From Anaeromyxobacter terrae (GTDB lineage Bacteria > Myxococcota > Myxococcia > Myxococcales > Anaeromyxobacteraceae), in NCBI RefSeq assembly GCF_022690685.1, contig NZ_JALCYY010000018.1, positions 1 through 64,000 of the forward strand: a stretch of DNA of 64,000 bases, read 5' to 3'. Under the pieces are notes generated by a model. The model was not told where the DNA came from. It did no database searches and worked only from the letters and a program-made list of their open reading frames with translations. This document shows positions 42,587 to 52,607 of the stretch, piece after piece. The stretch's first letter is position 1. Each line of letters begins with the position of its first letter. Position numbers and translations under genes: made by a program.

Positions 42587-42673
42587 CGCGGTGTCGTACC
42601 ACACACCCCGGACCCGCGGCGCCGGGCCGCCCGGTCCCCGTCCGTCCGTTTGACGCCCCGGGTGTACCCGTCT

Positions 42674-43918
42674 ATGAGGTGCCCGATGCCTGGAGGGAAG
42701 AGGCGCGGCCGCGCCGGAGCTGGGAAGCGCACGCCGCGCGCGCGCAAGGCGGGAGCCCGCGCGCGCCCGGAGCCGAAGCCCGCCCGTCCCGTGCTCGGGA
42801 ACGACCCCTTCGCGCGCGGGGCCGCGCCGCGCGAGCCGGCGCCCGAGGTGACGCGGGTCGCGGGGAGCCGCCCGACTCCGACCCCGACTCCGACTCCGCG
42901 TCACGCCCCCTCCCCCTCCCCCAACGCCCCGACCGATCGCATCCGCGCTGCCGGGGAGCGGCTCGGCGCGCTCGAGCAGCGGGTCGAGAGCACGCTCGCG
43001 GGGCTCGAGCACCGGCTCGGCGACGTCGCCGCGCGCGCGGGGCTCGCGTCCGCCGCAGGCGAGCTTCGGGAGACCGTCGCGCGGCTGTTGCCGCGGGTGA
43101 AGCACGCGCTCGGCACTGCCATCGACCTGGCGCGCCTCCTCGAGCCGCCCGAGCGGCTCGACCGCTACGGGCTCGACGCGCGCTTCCACGAGCGGGCCCA
43201 GCCGCTGCTCGACCTGCTGTACGCGACATGGTGGCGCACCGAGGCGCGCGGCCTCGAGCGCGTGCCGGGGGCCGGCGCCGCCATCGTCGTGGCGAACCAC
43301 GCCGGCGTCGTGCCGTGGGACGCGCTCGTGCTCCGGCACGCGCTCCACCGCGACCACCCCGCCCGGCGGGACCTCCGGCCGCTCCTCGATGACCGCGAGG
43401 CCGGGCTGCCCCTGTTCGGCCCGCTCGCGATCCGGCTCGGAGCGGTCCGCGCCGCGCCCGAGCCCGCCGAGCGCATCCTGCGTGACGGGGCGCTCGTCGG
43501 CGTCTTCCCCGAGGGGAGCGCCGTCGCGCGGAAGGCGTGGGGCGAGCGCTACCACATCGAGCGGTTCGGCCGCGGGGGCTTCGTGAAGCTCGCGCTCCGC
43601 ACCGGCGCGCCCGTCATCCCCTGCGCCATCGTCGGAAGCGAGGAGGCCTCCCCGGCGATCTCCAGGCCAGGCTGGCTCGGCGCGGCGCTCGGCCTGGCCG
43701 CCCTGCCCACCGACTCGCTCAGGGTCGGCGCGGCCGCCCTCCTGCCGCTCCCCTCGCGCTGGTCGCTGCGGTTCGGAGACCCGATCGATCTGGGCGAAGC
43801 GGGTCCTGAGGCGGCCGACGATCCGTCGACGGTGAGCGCCCTCACCGAGCGGACCCGCTCGACGCTCCAGGCGATGCTCGACGAGGACCTCGCCGCGCGC
43901 CGCTCCGTGTTCCTGTGA
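42674..43918 (+). CDS. 1-acyl-glycerophosphate acyltransferase-like (LPLAT/MGAT type)
   Basis: A 414-residue protein. Residues 1-115 are basic and Pro/Thr-rich with a PTPTPTPTP run, probably disordered; then a helical linker; then the acyltransferase fold (about 195-400). The catalytic His209 and Asp216 are in [11 protein letters not shown], an H-x6-D spacing typical of MGAT-like members rather than the H-x4-D of PlsC. VFPEGS and PVIPCAIVG are also present. It probably transfers acyl chains to a lysolipid at the inner membrane. ATG 42674 is used; ATG 42686 is equally possible. Confidence 0.83.
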   Translation: MRCPMPGGKRRGRAGAGKRTPRARKAGARARPEPKPARPVLGNDPFARGAAPREPAPEVTRVAGSRPTPTPTPTPRHAPSPSPNAPTDRIRAAGERLGALEQRVESTLAGLEHRLGDVAARAGLASAAGELRETVARLLPRVKHALGTAIDLARLLEPPERLDRYGLDARFHERAQPLLDLLYATWWRTEARGLERVPGAGAAIVVANHAGVVPWDALVLRHALHRDHPARRDLRPLLDDREAGLPLFGPLAIRLGAVRAAPEPAERILRDGALVGVFPEGSAVARKAWGERYHIERFGRGGFVKLALRTGAPVIPCAIVGSEEASPAISRPGWLGAALGLAALPTDSLRVGAAALLPLPSRWSLRFGDPIDLGEAGPEAADDPSTVSALTERTRSTLQAMLDEDLAARRSVFL

Positions 43919-43935
43919 ATCAGCGAGCGAAGCGA

Positions 43936-44011
43936 GACCCGGCGAGCGGGGTGGGCCCCCGACGGCCCTTCGACGGGCTCAGGGTCGGCGGGGCGGGGGC
44001 GCAGCCCCCGT
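43936..44011 (-). repeat. Dispersed hairpin-forming intergenic repeat, copy 2
   Basis: The reverse complement of 43984-44011 is identical over 28 bases to 1639-1666, including the 7-bp CGGGGGC/GCCCCCG stem. 43936-43960 matches the second block of copy 1. The copies are inverted relative to each other and 42 kb apart. This one lies between convergent stops of the acyltransferase and pgi. Confidence 0.8.
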
Positions 44012-44038
44012 GAGATCTCGCGAGTCGCGAGCCGTCGT

Positions 44039-45421
44039 CTAGCCGAGCACGAGGGCCGGATCCGTCTGGGCCTGCGCCAGCAGCTCGTCGCGGGCCTTCT
44101 CGTAGCCGGGCCGCCCGAGGAGCCCCTGCGCGTAGCGCTTGCCGGCCTCGACGCCGGGCTGGTCGAACGCGTTCACGCCGTACAGGCCGCCCGCGTAGGC
44201 GGTCGCGAGCTCGAGGAGCATCAGGAGCTCTCCCACCGCGCGCGCGTCGAGGCGCGGGAGCTGGATCGAGATCGTGGGGCGCCCCGCCTTGCGCAGCGCG
44301 GCCTCCGTCGCGCGCCGCTCCGCCTCGATGAGCTCGCCCATCGTGTGGCCGTCGAGGTACGCGATCTCGGCGTGGCGCCGGTACGTCTCCGGGACCGAGA
44401 TCGAGACGTCGGCGCGCGGCTGGACGACCCGGACGAACGTCACGAGCTTGTCGTGCGGGCCCTCCATCATGAGCTGCAGCGAGGAGTGCTGGTCGGTCGC
44501 GCCCACCGCGCGGAACGGCGTCGGGCCGACGTCGGGACGCTTCCCGAGCGACTCCGCCCAGAGCTGGACGAACCAGTCGCCCGTGTCGCGCAGCCCGTCC
44601 GCGTACGGCATGAGCACGTGGATCCGCCGGCCCTTCCGCCGGTCCATGAGGTGCAGCACCGCGGCGTAGAGGAGCGCGGGGTTCTCGCGCAGCGCGGAGG
44701 AGCGGCAGCGCGCCTCCATCGCGGCCGCGCCGGCGAGGAGCGCGGTCAGGTCCACCCCGCCCGCGGCGGCCGGCAGGAGCCCCACCGCGCTGAGCGCGCT
44801 GAAGCGGCCGCCGACGCTGGCCGGGACCGGCAGCGCGCGCAGCCCCTCGGCGTCGGCGATGGCGCGGAGGGCGCCCTTCGCCGGGTCGGTCACGAGGACA
44901 CAGCGCGCGCGGTACCCCTCCTCGCCGAACCGAGCGAGGCAGCGCTCCCGCAGCGCGAGGTGCTGCGCCATCGTCTCGGCCGTGCCACCCGACTTCGTGA
45001 TGGTGGCGAAGCAGGTCTCCTCGAGATCGAGGGTGCCGAGGAGCGCCTCGAAGGTGGCCGGATCCGAGTTGTCTGGAAAGAAGACGCGCATGGCGCCGCG
45101 CCGGTCGCGCGGCAGGAGGTTGTGGAACGGGTGCGTGAGCGCGGAGAGGATCGCGCGGCCGCCCAGGGAGCTGCCGCCAATCCCGAGCACGACGAGGTTC
45201 TCGAACCGGGCGGCGAGGTCGCGGGCGAGCGCGGCGCTCGCGTCGGCGGTGGCCGCGTCGGCGGGCAGATCGGCGAAGCCGAGCTCGCCCGAGCGGCGCC
45301 GCGCCTCGAACCCCTCGAAGGCGGCCGCCGCGGCGGGGGCGAGACCGTCGAGCGCGTCCGCGCCGAGGCCGTCCGCGGCGGCGTCGAAGCAACCGTTCAC
45401 GTCGAGTGACAGGCGTTCCAT
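44039..45421 (-). CDS. pgi: Glucose-6-phosphate isomerase
   Basis: Interconverts glucose-6-P and fructose-6-P. Two SIS folds are visible: VVLGIGGSSLGGRAI (about 73-87) and TKSGGTAETMAQH for the phosphate, MMEGPHDK, and the C-terminal GVNAFDQPGVEAGK with the catalytic Lys. At 460 residues it belongs to the shorter bacterial class, against 549 in E. coli. AGGGGA precedes the ATG. The gene is last before the convergent dispersed repeat. Confidence 0.94.
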   Translation of the reverse strand: MERLSLDVNGCFDAAADGLGADALDGLAPAAAAAFEGFEARRRSGELGFADLPADAATADASAALARDLAARFENLVVLGIGGSSLGGRAILSALTHPFHNLLPRDRRGAMRVFFPDNSDPATFEALLGTLDLEETCFATITKSGGTAETMAQHLALRERCLARFGEEGYRARCVLVTDPAKGALRAIADAEGLRALPVPASVGGRFSALSAVGLLPAAAGGVDLTALLAGAAAMEARCRSSALRENPALLYAAVLHLMDRRKGRRIHVLMPYADGLRDTGDWFVQLWAESLGKRPDVGPTPFRAVGATDQHSSLQLMMEGPHDKLVTFVRVVQPRADVSISVPETYRRHAEIAYLDGHTMGELIEAERRATEAALRKAGRPTISIQLPRLDARAVGELLMLLELATAYAGGLYGVNAFDQPGVEAGKRYAQGLLGRPGYEKARDELLAQAQTDPALVLG

Positions 45422-45510
45422 GGGTTCCCCTCCCGGTGCGCCGCCACTCTAGCGACGGTCCCCCGGCCTGGCGAGGACTCGCGGCGCGGGGGCCCCGACG
45501 GTGAGCGGGG

Positions 45511-46395
45511 CTAGCTCCCCTGTCCGAGCACGGCGGAGCGTGGCGCCGCTGCCCCCACGGCCGTGCGGTGGGCGAGGCGGACGCGGTCCGGCGCCATCCG
45601 CAGGTCTCTCACGACACCCACCGCGGACAGGAGCCGGAGCGCGTAGAAGGAGACGTCGATCTCCCACCAGAAGAAGCCCTGGTGCGCGGTCGACGGGTAG
45701 AAGTGGTGGTTGTTGTGCCACCCCTCCCCGAGCGTCAGGAGCGCGAGCGCGAAGCTGTTCCGGGAGCCGTCGCCGGTGTCGTAGCGCCGGCGGCCGAACA
45801 CGTGGGCGAGCGAGTTGATGGCGAAGGTCCCGTGCCACAGGAACACGGTCGAGACGCAGAACCCCCAGAGGAACGCCGGGAGGCCGCCCGCGAGGAAGAG
45901 CGCACCGCCGAGCGCGACCGGCACGGCGAGGTGCCAGCGGTCGAGGAAGCGGAGCTCCGGATAGCCCGCGAGGTCCCTCACCCGCTCGAGCTTCGTCTCG
46001 TCGTGACGTCGCGCCAGGATCCAGCCGACGTGGCTCCACCAGAAGCCGCGCTCGAGCGGCGAGTGCACGTCCTCGGGGCCGTCGGAGTAGCGGTGGTGGT
46101 CCCGGTGGTGGGCGGCCCACCAGAGCGGCCCCTTCTGGACGGCCGACGCGCCGAGCACCGCGAGGATCAGCTGGAAGGGGCGCGAGGTGCGGAACGCGCG
46201 ATGCGAGAAGTAGCGGTGGTACCCGGCGGTCACGCCGAACATCCGCAGGAGGTAGAGGCCGACGGCGAGGGCGATCCAGCGCCCCTCGACGGGCGCGAGG
46301 AACGGCGTCGCGAGGGCGGCCGCGTGAACGGCGAAGAACGGGACGGAGCGCGTCCAGTGGATCGCGTCGAGGTTCCGAGGGGGCGTGGTCGTCAT
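45511..46395 (-). CDS. Acyl-CoA/acyl-lipid delta-9 type fatty acid desaturase
   Basis: Integral-membrane di-iron desaturase of 294 residues. The three His boxes are HRYFSH (about 60-65), HRDHH (about 97-101) and HNNHH (about 226-230), with hydrophobic pairs between them as in stearoyl-CoA desaturases. It introduces a double bond into saturated acyl chains and needs oxygen and an electron donor; no donor gene is adjacent. It is divergent from the small gene at 46563. Confidence 0.92.
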   Translation of the reverse strand: MTTTPPRNLDAIHWTRSVPFFAVHAAALATPFLAPVEGRWIALAVGLYLLRMFGVTAGYHRYFSHRAFRTSRPFQLILAVLGASAVQKGPLWWAAHHRDHHRYSDGPEDVHSPLERGFWWSHVGWILARRHDETKLERVRDLAGYPELRFLDRWHLAVPVALGGALFLAGGLPAFLWGFCVSTVFLWHGTFAINSLAHVFGRRRYDTGDGSRNSFALALLTLGEGWHNNHHFYPSTAHQGFFWWEIDVSFYALRLLSAVGVVRDLRMAPDRVRLAHRTAVGAAAPRSAVLGQGS

Positions 46396-46562
46396 CTCCT
46401 GGCGATCTGACGAGCGGCAGTCATGGGCGGGTCACCGCGAGCACGGAGCCCCCGGACGCTCGCTGGAGCGCGGGGGATGCGCCAGACGCGATCGAGGACC
46501 ACCCTTCGTGTGGGAGGGCCGGGGACGGCGGGGAGCTCCCCCGCCGACCCCCTGGCTGCGCC

Positions 46563-46973
46563 ATGGAGATGCTCGAGACCCCCGCGGCGGTCGAGGCGCC
46601 GAACGACGTCCAGAAGGAGGCGTTCATCCGCCTCATGGCCGAGACGCTTCCGCTCGCGGGCTACTCTGGCGTCCGGGCGGACCTGCCGGGCTGGGACCAG
46701 CCCGAGGTGATCCACGGCGCGATGCGCGACCACCGCCCCGCGCTCTTCTGCGACGCGCCGAAGCCGGTGTTCCTCGACGTGCTCTCCCCTGGACCGGTGA
46801 CGCTGGAGGACGTCGCGAGCCGCTGGCAGCTCTTCGCCTCTGCCGCGGAGCTCACCGGGGGCGAGTTCCACGTGGTGATCCCGCGCTGGGTGGCAGGCCG
46901 CGACGGGAAGCAGATCGCGAAGCAGATCGCGGAGCTCGTCGGCGTCCGGATCGGCTTCATCTGGACGGTCTAG
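46563..46973 (+). CDS. Hypothetical protein, possibly a restriction-endonuclease-like fold
   Basis: A 136-residue soluble protein, MEMLETPAAVEAPND at the start. It has a regular mixed alpha/beta pattern: FIRLMAETLPLAGYSGV, then DHRPALFCDAPKPVFLDVLS, EFHVVIPRW and a C-terminal hydrophobic strand VRIGFIWTV. I do not recognise the family, and the fold suggestion is only from this strand pattern. It is convergent with the gene at 46989. Confidence 0.7.
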   Translation: MEMLETPAAVEAPNDVQKEAFIRLMAETLPLAGYSGVRADLPGWDQPEVIHGAMRDHRPALFCDAPKPVFLDVLSPGPVTLEDVASRWQLFASAAELTGGEFHVVIPRWVAGRDGKQIAKQIAELVGVRIGFIWTV

Positions 46974-46988
46974 GCTCGCCCCCGCCGG

Positions 46989-47810
46989 CTACGGCGCCGC
47001 CGCGGCCGAGGACGTGGGGGGCGCGGACGGACCGCCGCCCTCGCCCGCCGTGGCCACCGCGCGGAGGAACGTCCAGAGATCCTCGCTCGCCTCGGCCCCG
47101 GGCGGCTCGATCCCGTCGCTGCGAGCAGGGTGGTTTCGCATGAGCTCCCGGAAGCGATCGTGCGACAGCCGGTCCGCGACGGCGGTGAGATCCGGCCCGC
47201 GCTCGCCGCCGGCGCTCCGCAGCCGGTGACAGGCGACACAGCGCGCGCCGAACTCGCCCGATCCGAGGCGGGCCCGGTCAGGGGCGCCCGGGGGGGCGGC
47301 GAGCGCCGTCCCGAGCGTGCCTTGCCAGGAGACGATCTCGAGCGCGCGCACCCCGTGCGCCCACCAGGACGCCTGCCGGGGGTCCGTCGTCAGCCCCGCC
47401 TGCTCCAGGTTGGGCCACGCCAGGACGCGCATCGCGATCGGCGCGCCGTCGGTCCGGTCCGCGAGGACCGGCCGCAGCTGGCGGATCACGGTGAGCGGGA
47501 TCGGGACCGCCGTGCCCTCGGTGGTGCGCACGATCACCGTGTCGGTCCCCTTCTTCGGCGCGACGCGATCCGAGACGAGGAGCGCGAGCGGCGTGCCCTC
47601 CCAGAGCGCCTCGCGCCCGGTGACCGGGTCGACGCCGCGCACGCCGCGACGGGGCATGGCGGCGAGGTCCTTCTCGCCGACCGCGTACGGGCCGCCCTCG
47701 ACCGCGCCACGGATCTCGATCACCTTCTCTCCCTGCGCGGTACGCGGCAGGCGCGGTCCGGAGGAGCAAGCGGCGAAGGCGAGCAGGAGGACGAAGCGCA
47801 GGTTTCTCAT
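46989..47810 (-). CDS. Lipoprotein with molybdopterin-oxidoreductase-like domain and C-terminal cytochrome c
   Basis: The ATG at 47810 gives 273 residues with a lipoprotein signal (lipobox LAFAACS). Residues about 35-165 resemble the Oxidored_molyb (sulfite-oxidase) fold: KVIEIRGAVEGGPYAV, then WEGTPLALLV, and VPIPLTVIRQLRPVL. I see no obvious Cys cofactor ligand there. The C-terminal domain (about 185-255) is a monoheme cytochrome c with CVACH and a distal Met-type region (FRELMRNHP). It is probably a membrane-tethered periplasmic electron carrier or receptor for a small redox substrate. It is divergent from the small gene at 47860. Confidence 0.72.
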   Translation of the reverse strand: MRNLRFVLLLAFAACSSGPRLPRTAQGEKVIEIRGAVEGGPYAVGEKDLAAMPRRGVRGVDPVTGREALWEGTPLALLVSDRVAPKKGTDTVIVRTTEGTAVPIPLTVIRQLRPVLADRTDGAPIAMRVLAWPNLEQAGLTTDPRQASWWAHGVRALEIVSWQGTLGTALAAPPGAPDRARLGSGEFGARCVACHRLRSAGGERGPDLTAVADRLSHDRFRELMRNHPARSDGIEPPGAEASEDLWTFLRAVATAGEGGGPSAPPTSSAAAAP

Positions 47811-47859
47811 CGGCTGCCTTTCGGGATATCTTGCGCGCACCCTAAAGGAGCGATCCCGA

Positions 47860-48075
47860 ATGGCACGCGCGTTCATCGGAAGCATGGAATGCCGGGTCCT
47901 GGTGGACAAGGATCTCGGCGACAGCTGGGCCGTCGCAGTGTACCCGCCGGCCTCCGGCAAGGCGTCGAGCGCGCCGCTCGTCGTCAAGATCCAGGGAAAC
48001 GACAAGGAAAAGGCGACGCTCGGCGCGCTCGAGGTCTTGCAGAAGGCCGGCAAGATCGATCGCTTCGAGCTCTGA
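47860..48075 (+). CDS. Small conserved-looking protein of unknown function
   Basis: AAAGGAG lies 9 bases before the ATG, giving 71 residues: MARAFIGSMECRVLVDKDLG at the start, a short Gly/Ser/Lys middle, and an amphipathic end ATLGALEVLQKAGKIDRFEL. Codon use is normal for the window. The pattern suggests a small alpha/beta domain, but no family is recognised. Confidence 0.72.
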   Translation: MARAFIGSMECRVLVDKDLGDSWAVAVYPPASGKASSAPLVVKIQGNDKEKATLGALEVLQKAGKIDRFEL

Positions 48076-48137
48076 GCCGCAGCCGGGCCCGCCGCCGCGT
48101 CGCGCGGTCCCGCCGCCAGAGGGGCGCGCCCGCGGCC

Positions 48138-48884
48138 TCACCCCGGCTCCGTCCGCACCACCGCGCCGGCGGGGAGCGCCGCGAGCAGCGCCGCCAGCGC
48201 CGCGTCCACCCGCGTCCCGTCCTTCGCCTCGATCGTCACCTTCACGCGGTGATCTGCGTCGTCGAAGCGCGGGTAGCTGCCGATCTCCACCGCCGGGTGT
48301 GCGTCGGCGACGCGCGCGAGCGCGGGCGCGATCTCCTCCTCCCCGAGCGCGAGGAAGACGCACGCGAGGTGGAACGGCGCGGCCGCGAGCAGCGGCGCGA
48401 TCCGGTCGAACTGCCAGCGGAAGAACTGGGGCACGCCCGGGAGCATGACGACGTTCTCGACGGCGATCGTCGGGAACGACGGGTCGCCGAGCAGGCGCGT
48501 CCCCTCGGGTACGTCCGCCATGCGCAGCGTCGCCTCGGGCGGCTCCGCGCCGCCGTGGTGGCGGCGGTGCATCGCGCGGAGGCTCTCGACGAGCGCGCCC
48601 GACCGGACGAGGCGGCGCCCGAGGGCGCGCGCGACCGCCGGGACCGTCACGTCGTCGTGCGTGGGGCCGACCCCGCCCGAGGTGAACACCCAGCTGGCGC
48701 GGCGACGGGCGCGGTCCACCGCCTCGACCACCTCGTCGACGCGATCGGGCAGGGTCAGGATCGCGTCGAGCCGCACGCCGAGCTCGTGCAGGCGCCGCGC
48801 GGCCCACGGGCCGTTCTCGTCCTGCACCTTCGCCGAGAGCACCTCGTTGCCGATGACGACGAGGATCGCCGTGGGACCGGGCAT
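48138..48884 (-). CDS. CinA-like molybdopterin-binding domain protein
   Basis: A 248-residue protein of the MoaB/MogA/CinA N-terminal type: AILVVIGNEVLSAKVQDENG at the start, WVFTSGGVGPTHDDVT as the molybdopterin-binding loop, and VVMLPGVPQFF later. Full CinA has a C-terminal nicotinamide-nucleotide amidase domain, which is absent here. Single-domain versions are of uncertain function. Confidence 0.85.
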   Translation of the reverse strand: MPGPTAILVVIGNEVLSAKVQDENGPWAARRLHELGVRLDAILTLPDRVDEVVEAVDRARRRASWVFTSGGVGPTHDDVTVPAVARALGRRLVRSGALVESLRAMHRRHHGGAEPPEATLRMADVPEGTRLLGDPSFPTIAVENVVMLPGVPQFFRWQFDRIAPLLAAAPFHLACVFLALGEEEIAPALARVADAHPAVEIGSYPRFDDADHRVKVTIEAKDGTRVDAALAALLAALPAGAVVRTEPG

Positions 48885-48963
48885 CCCCTCTAACTAGAGG
48901 GCGCGCGCGCGATCCGCAAATCGCGCGACGGGGCGGGGCGCCCGGCGCGCGTGCCGGCGAGGC

Positions 48964-49608
48964 TCAGCGGAGCTTCTCGACGGCCGCCCAGACCGCGTCC
49001 GCCACGGCCTCGACGGGCGCCTCGCCGTCGAGCTCCACCACCCGCTGCCCCGCGGCGCGGAGCCGCTCGATGCCGCGGTCGTAGCTCCGCGCCACCGCGC
49101 GCTGGAAGTCAGAGACCTCGTACAGCTCGGGGTCCATCGTCGCGGCGCGCCGCCGCTTGAGCGCCACCGCCGCCCGCGCGCGCAGGAACAGCGTCACGTC
49201 CGGCGTCGCCGCGTGGGCGTTCACCGCCTCGACCCAGGCGAGATCGCGGGTCGTGAGGCCCTGGTAGGCGAGGGACGAGAGGGTGAAGCGATCCGAGACG
49301 ACGTCCACGCCCTCGGCCAGCTTGGGTGCGATCTCGGCGGCGACGTGGTCGAGCCGATCGGCCGCGAAGAGCAGCGCGAGCGCGCCCGGGTCGAGCTCAC
49401 CCTCCCCGCGCCCGCCGACGACCCGGCGCGACAAGGCCTGGCGGACGAGGCTCCCGATCGGACCCCCGGACGGCTCGGCGGTGACGTGGACGGTGCGGCC
49501 GGCCGCGCGGAGGCGATCGCCGAGCAGGCGCGCCTGCGTCGTCGTCCCGGCTCCGTCGAGCCCCTCGAGGACGATGAAGCGGCCGCGCCGGTCGCGCCTC
49601 GCCGGCAT
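48964..49608 (-). CDS. tmk: Thymidylate kinase, P-loop variant
   Basis: Phosphorylates dTMP to dTDP. The fold and the DRFTLSSLAYQG motif (the DR(Y/F) signature) identify the family, and SERDxx-type loop and LID residues follow. The P-loop reads EGLDGAGTTTQA, so the usual GKS/T lysine is Thr. The codon is clearly ACG. At 214 residues the length is normal. It starts 1 base before the stop of the next minus-strand gene. Confidence 0.9.
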   Translation of the reverse strand: MPARRDRRGRFIVLEGLDGAGTTTQARLLGDRLRAAGRTVHVTAEPSGGPIGSLVRQALSRRVVGGRGEGELDPGALALLFAADRLDHVAAEIAPKLAEGVDVVSDRFTLSSLAYQGLTTRDLAWVEAVNAHAATPDVTLFLRARAAVALKRRRAATMDPELYEVSDFQRAVARSYDRGIERLRAAGQRVVELDGEAPVEAVADAVWAAVEKLR

Positions 49609-49609
49609 G

Positions 49610-49981
49610 TCAGTGATCGAGCCCGAGCATGCCGCGGAGCGCGAGCATGCGGGAGAAGAGCGCGTCCTCGTCGCGCATCAGCCGCCGCGCGCGGAGCGCC
49701 TCGCGCAGCGTGAGGATCACGAGGACGGCGGTGAGCACGACGGCGAGGAAGAAGAACACCGGCGGGCCGGTCGGGATCTTCCGGACGACGCCCGGCGCCA
49801 GGGTGCCCCAGCGATCCCATCCGAGCTTCACGGCGAGGCCGACGCCGATGAGCGCCGCGAAGCCGATGTACGCGCCGCGCCGGACGTGGTCGATCGAGCG
49901 GCGGATCTCGAGGCGCGCCGCGAGCGCGTCGTGCTCGGCGCGGAGCGCGGCGGTGTCCTGGGCGGGGGGGACGGTCTCCAT
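49610..49981 (-). CDS. Small two-helix membrane protein
   Basis: The ATG at 49981 gives 123 residues: a short helical N-terminus (ALRAEHDALAARLEIRRSI), two transmembrane segments (YIGFAALIGVGLAVKLGW and FFFLAVVLTAVLVILTL), and a short cytoplasmic tail (RRLMRDEDALFSRMLALRG). No family is recognised. It sits between thrC (11 bases) and tmk (1 base), so it is part of that operon. Confidence 0.75.
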   Translation of the reverse strand: METVPPAQDTAALRAEHDALAARLEIRRSIDHVRRGAYIGFAALIGVGLAVKLGWDRWGTLAPGVVRKIPTGPPVFFFLAVVLTAVLVILTLREALRARRLMRDEDALFSRMLALRGMLGLDH

Positions 49982-49992
49982 CGGGGCCGTTT

Positions 49993-51351
49993 CTACCGCT
50001 GACCGAAGCGGGCGGCAATCGCGTCCTGAACGGCCCCGAGCGTCGCCGGCAGCTGGACGCCGGGGTTCCTGAGCTGCGAGGCGATCCCCGGCAGCGTGCC
50101 GTCGTGGTAGCCGACCTTGAAGTCCGAGAACTTGAGCCCGTGCGCGGTGGAGATCACCACGACCCGCTCGCCGCGGCGGATCGCGCCGCGCGCGGCGAGC
50201 TTCTCGAGCGCGGCGAGCGCGACGCCGGTGTGCGGACAGGTGAACAGCCCCGCGCGATCGGCGCGCGCCGCGGCGTCCGCGAGCTCCTGCTCCGTGGCCT
50301 GCTCGACGACGCCGTCGAGCGCCTCGAGCGCCCGCAGCGCGCGCTTCGCCGACACGGGCGCGCCGATCTGGATCGCCGACGCGAGCGTGCGCTGCGCCGG
50401 GACCGGAGCGACGTCCACCGCCGCGGTCGGCTTCACGCCCGCGCCGCTCGTCGCCCGCCAGAGGGGGTTCGCCTGCGCCGCCTGGGCGACCACGAGGCGC
50501 GGGAGCCGGTCGACGAGCCCGAGCTCCTTCATGAGGAGGAAGCCCTTGCCGACCGCGCTCGCGTTGCCGAGGTTGCCGCCCGGGATCACGATCCAGTCCG
50601 GCGACGTCCAGCCGAGCTGCTGCGCGATCTCGATCGAGGCGGTCTTCTGCCCCTCGATGCGCAGCGAGTTCATCGAGTTCGCGAGGTAGATGTCCTTGGT
50701 GTGGGCGAGGTCCCGCACGACGCGCATGCAGCCGTCGAAGTCGGTGTCGAGCTCGAGCACGAGCGCGCCGTTCGAGATGGGCTGGACGAGCTGGGCGGTC
50801 GAGATCTTGCCCCGCGGCAGGAGGACGACGCTCGGGATCCCGGCGGCGGCGCAGTAGGCGCTGAGCGCGGCGGAGGTGTCGCCCGTCGAGGCGCAGGCGA
50901 CCGCGCGCACCGCCTGCCCGCGGGCGCGCATCTCCTTCACGGCAGAGACGAGCACCGTCATGCCGAGGTCCTTGAACGACCCGGTGTGCGTGACGCCGCA
51001 CTCCTTCACCCAGACGTCGTCGAGGCCGATCTCGCGGGCGTAGCGGTCCACGCGGAGGAGCGGGCTGCCGCCCTCGAACATCGAGACGACGTTCTCGATC
51101 GCGAGCTGCGGGTAGACCCACTCCTTCTTGCCCCACACCCCGGAGCCGTACGGCCACGCGCCGAGCTTGAACCGGGAGTCGAAGAGCGCCTTCCACTCGG
51201 CGCCGGAGCGCGCGGCGAGCGCCGCGCGATCGTGCTCGACCTCGAGCAGGCCGCCGCAGCGCGGGCACTCGTAGACGACGTCGACGAGCTCCGCGCGGAA
51301 GTCGCAGCCCTGCGCGCAGCGGAACCAGGCCGAGGGGGCCGGGGCGGACAT
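49993..51351 (-). CDS. thrC: Threonine synthase
   Basis: PLP enzyme that converts O-phosphohomoserine to threonine. A Cys-rich N-terminal stretch (FRCAQGCDF and [10 protein letters not shown]) may bind zinc. The PLP Lys is in GSFKDLGM, with [13 protein letters not shown] and TACSTG-type [11 protein letters not shown] loops for the phosphate. At 452 residues it is a fold-type II, class-1 threonine synthase. It follows the aminotransferase by 4 bases. Confidence 0.93.
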   Translation of the reverse strand: MSAPAPSAWFRCAQGCDFRAELVDVVYECPRCGGLLEVEHDRAALAARSGAEWKALFDSRFKLGAWPYGSGVWGKKEWVYPQLAIENVVSMFEGGSPLLRVDRYAREIGLDDVWVKECGVTHTGSFKDLGMTVLVSAVKEMRARGQAVRAVACASTGDTSAALSAYCAAAGIPSVVLLPRGKISTAQLVQPISNGALVLELDTDFDGCMRVVRDLAHTKDIYLANSMNSLRIEGQKTASIEIAQQLGWTSPDWIVIPGGNLGNASAVGKGFLLMKELGLVDRLPRLVVAQAAQANPLWRATSGAGVKPTAAVDVAPVPAQRTLASAIQIGAPVSAKRALRALEALDGVVEQATEQELADAAARADRAGLFTCPHTGVALAALEKLAARGAIRRGERVVVISTAHGLKFSDFKVGYHDGTLPGIASQLRNPGVQLPATLGAVQDAIAARFGQR

Positions 51352-51355
51352 CGGG

Positions 51356-52552
51356 TCACCTCCCCTTCTGCAGCATGCCGTGGACGCGCTCCGCGGCGAG
51401 GGCGAGGCGCGCCTCGTCCTCCACGAGCGCGATCCGGACGAAGCCCTCGCCGGCTGCGCCGAACCCGACGCCCGGCGCGACGCACACCCCCGCCTCCTCG
51501 ACGAGCCGGCGGGCGAACTCGAGCGAGCCGAGGGGGCGGAACGGCTCCGGGATGGGCGCCCAGGCGAACATGCTCGCCGCGGGCTGCGGGATCCGCCACC
51601 CCGCCGCGCCGAACGCGGCGACGAGCGCGTCCCGGCGGCGCTGGTACCGCTCGCGGTTCGCGGCGACGTCGTCCTCGCACTCGTCGAGCGCCGTCACCGC
51701 CGCGAGCTGGGTCGGGCCGAAGAGGCCGTAGTCGAGGTAGCTCTTCACGCGCGCGGCCGCGGCGACGAGCGCGGCGTTCCCCACGCAGAACCCCACGCGC
51801 CACCCCGCCATCCCGTAGCTCTTCGAGAGCGACATGAACTCGAGCGTGCGCTCGCGCGCCCCAGGGATGGTGAGCATCGCCGGCGCACGCCCGCCGTCGA
51901 ACACGAGGTCGCAGTAGGCGAGGTCGGAGATGACGAAGAGGTGCCGCGCCTCGGCGAAGCGGAGGACCTTCTCGAGGAGCTCGGGCGTCGCGACCGACGC
52001 GGTCGGGTTCGCCGGGAAGTTCACCACGATCCCCTTCGGGCGCCGCTCCGCCTTCTCCGTCGCCTCGACGAGCGAGTCGAAGAAGTCGAGGCCCGGCCCC
52101 ACGCGGACGGGGATCGTCTCCGCGCCGGCGAGCACCGCGCCGTAGGCGTGGATGGGGTACGTCGGCGTGGGGGCGAGGACCGCGTCGCCTTCGGACAGGA
52201 GCCCGAGCAGCGCGTGGCCGATGCCCTCCTTCGAGCCGATGGTGATGAGCACCTCGCGCTCGGGGTCGACCTCGACGCCGTGCCGGCGCTTCCACCAGCG
52301 CGCGGCGGCGGCCCGGAGCTCGGGCAGGCCGCGCGGGTCGAGGTACCGGTGGAGGCGCGCGTCACCCGCCGCCTCCCTCAGCCGCTCGACGACGCGCGCC
52401 GGGGCGCCGCGGTCCGGGTTCCCCATCGAGAGATCCACGACGTCCACGCCGCGCGCCTTCGCCTCGTCGCGGAGCCGGTCGGTGATCGTGAAGACGTAGG
52501 TGGGGAGCCGCTTGACGCGGGCGAACACCTCGGGGTCGTGGAACGTTTTCAT
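51356..52552 (-). CDS. PLP aminotransferase class I/II (alanine/LL-DAP aminotransferase type)
   Basis: A 398-residue fold-type I enzyme. [14 protein letters not shown] near the N-terminus, [23 protein letters not shown] and [15 protein letters not shown] (PLP Lys) are all conserved. The sequence is closest in style to AlaC/DapL-like enzymes, but the substrate is not decided. It lies 4 bases before thrC and may therefore serve amino-acid synthesis from aspartate. The region before the ATG at 52552 lacks a good ribosome-binding site. Confidence 0.87.
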   Translation of the reverse strand: MKTFHDPEVFARVKRLPTYVFTITDRLRDEAKARGVDVVDLSMGNPDRGAPARVVERLREAAGDARLHRYLDPRGLPELRAAAARWWKRRHGVEVDPEREVLITIGSKEGIGHALLGLLSEGDAVLAPTPTYPIHAYGAVLAGAETIPVRVGPGLDFFDSLVEATEKAERRPKGIVVNFPANPTASVATPELLEKVLRFAEARHLFVISDLAYCDLVFDGGRAPAMLTIPGARERTLEFMSLSKSYGMAGWRVGFCVGNAALVAAAARVKSYLDYGLFGPTQLAAVTALDECEDDVAANRERYQRRRDALVAAFGAAGWRIPQPAASMFAWAPIPEPFRPLGSLEFARRLVEEAGVCVAPGVGFGAAGEGFVRIALVEDEARLALAAERVHGMLQKGR

Positions 52553-52607
52553 GGAGGACCCGCCAATTTGCCGGGAGCCGCCCCGTATTTCAAGGGGTCG
52601 GGGCGCC

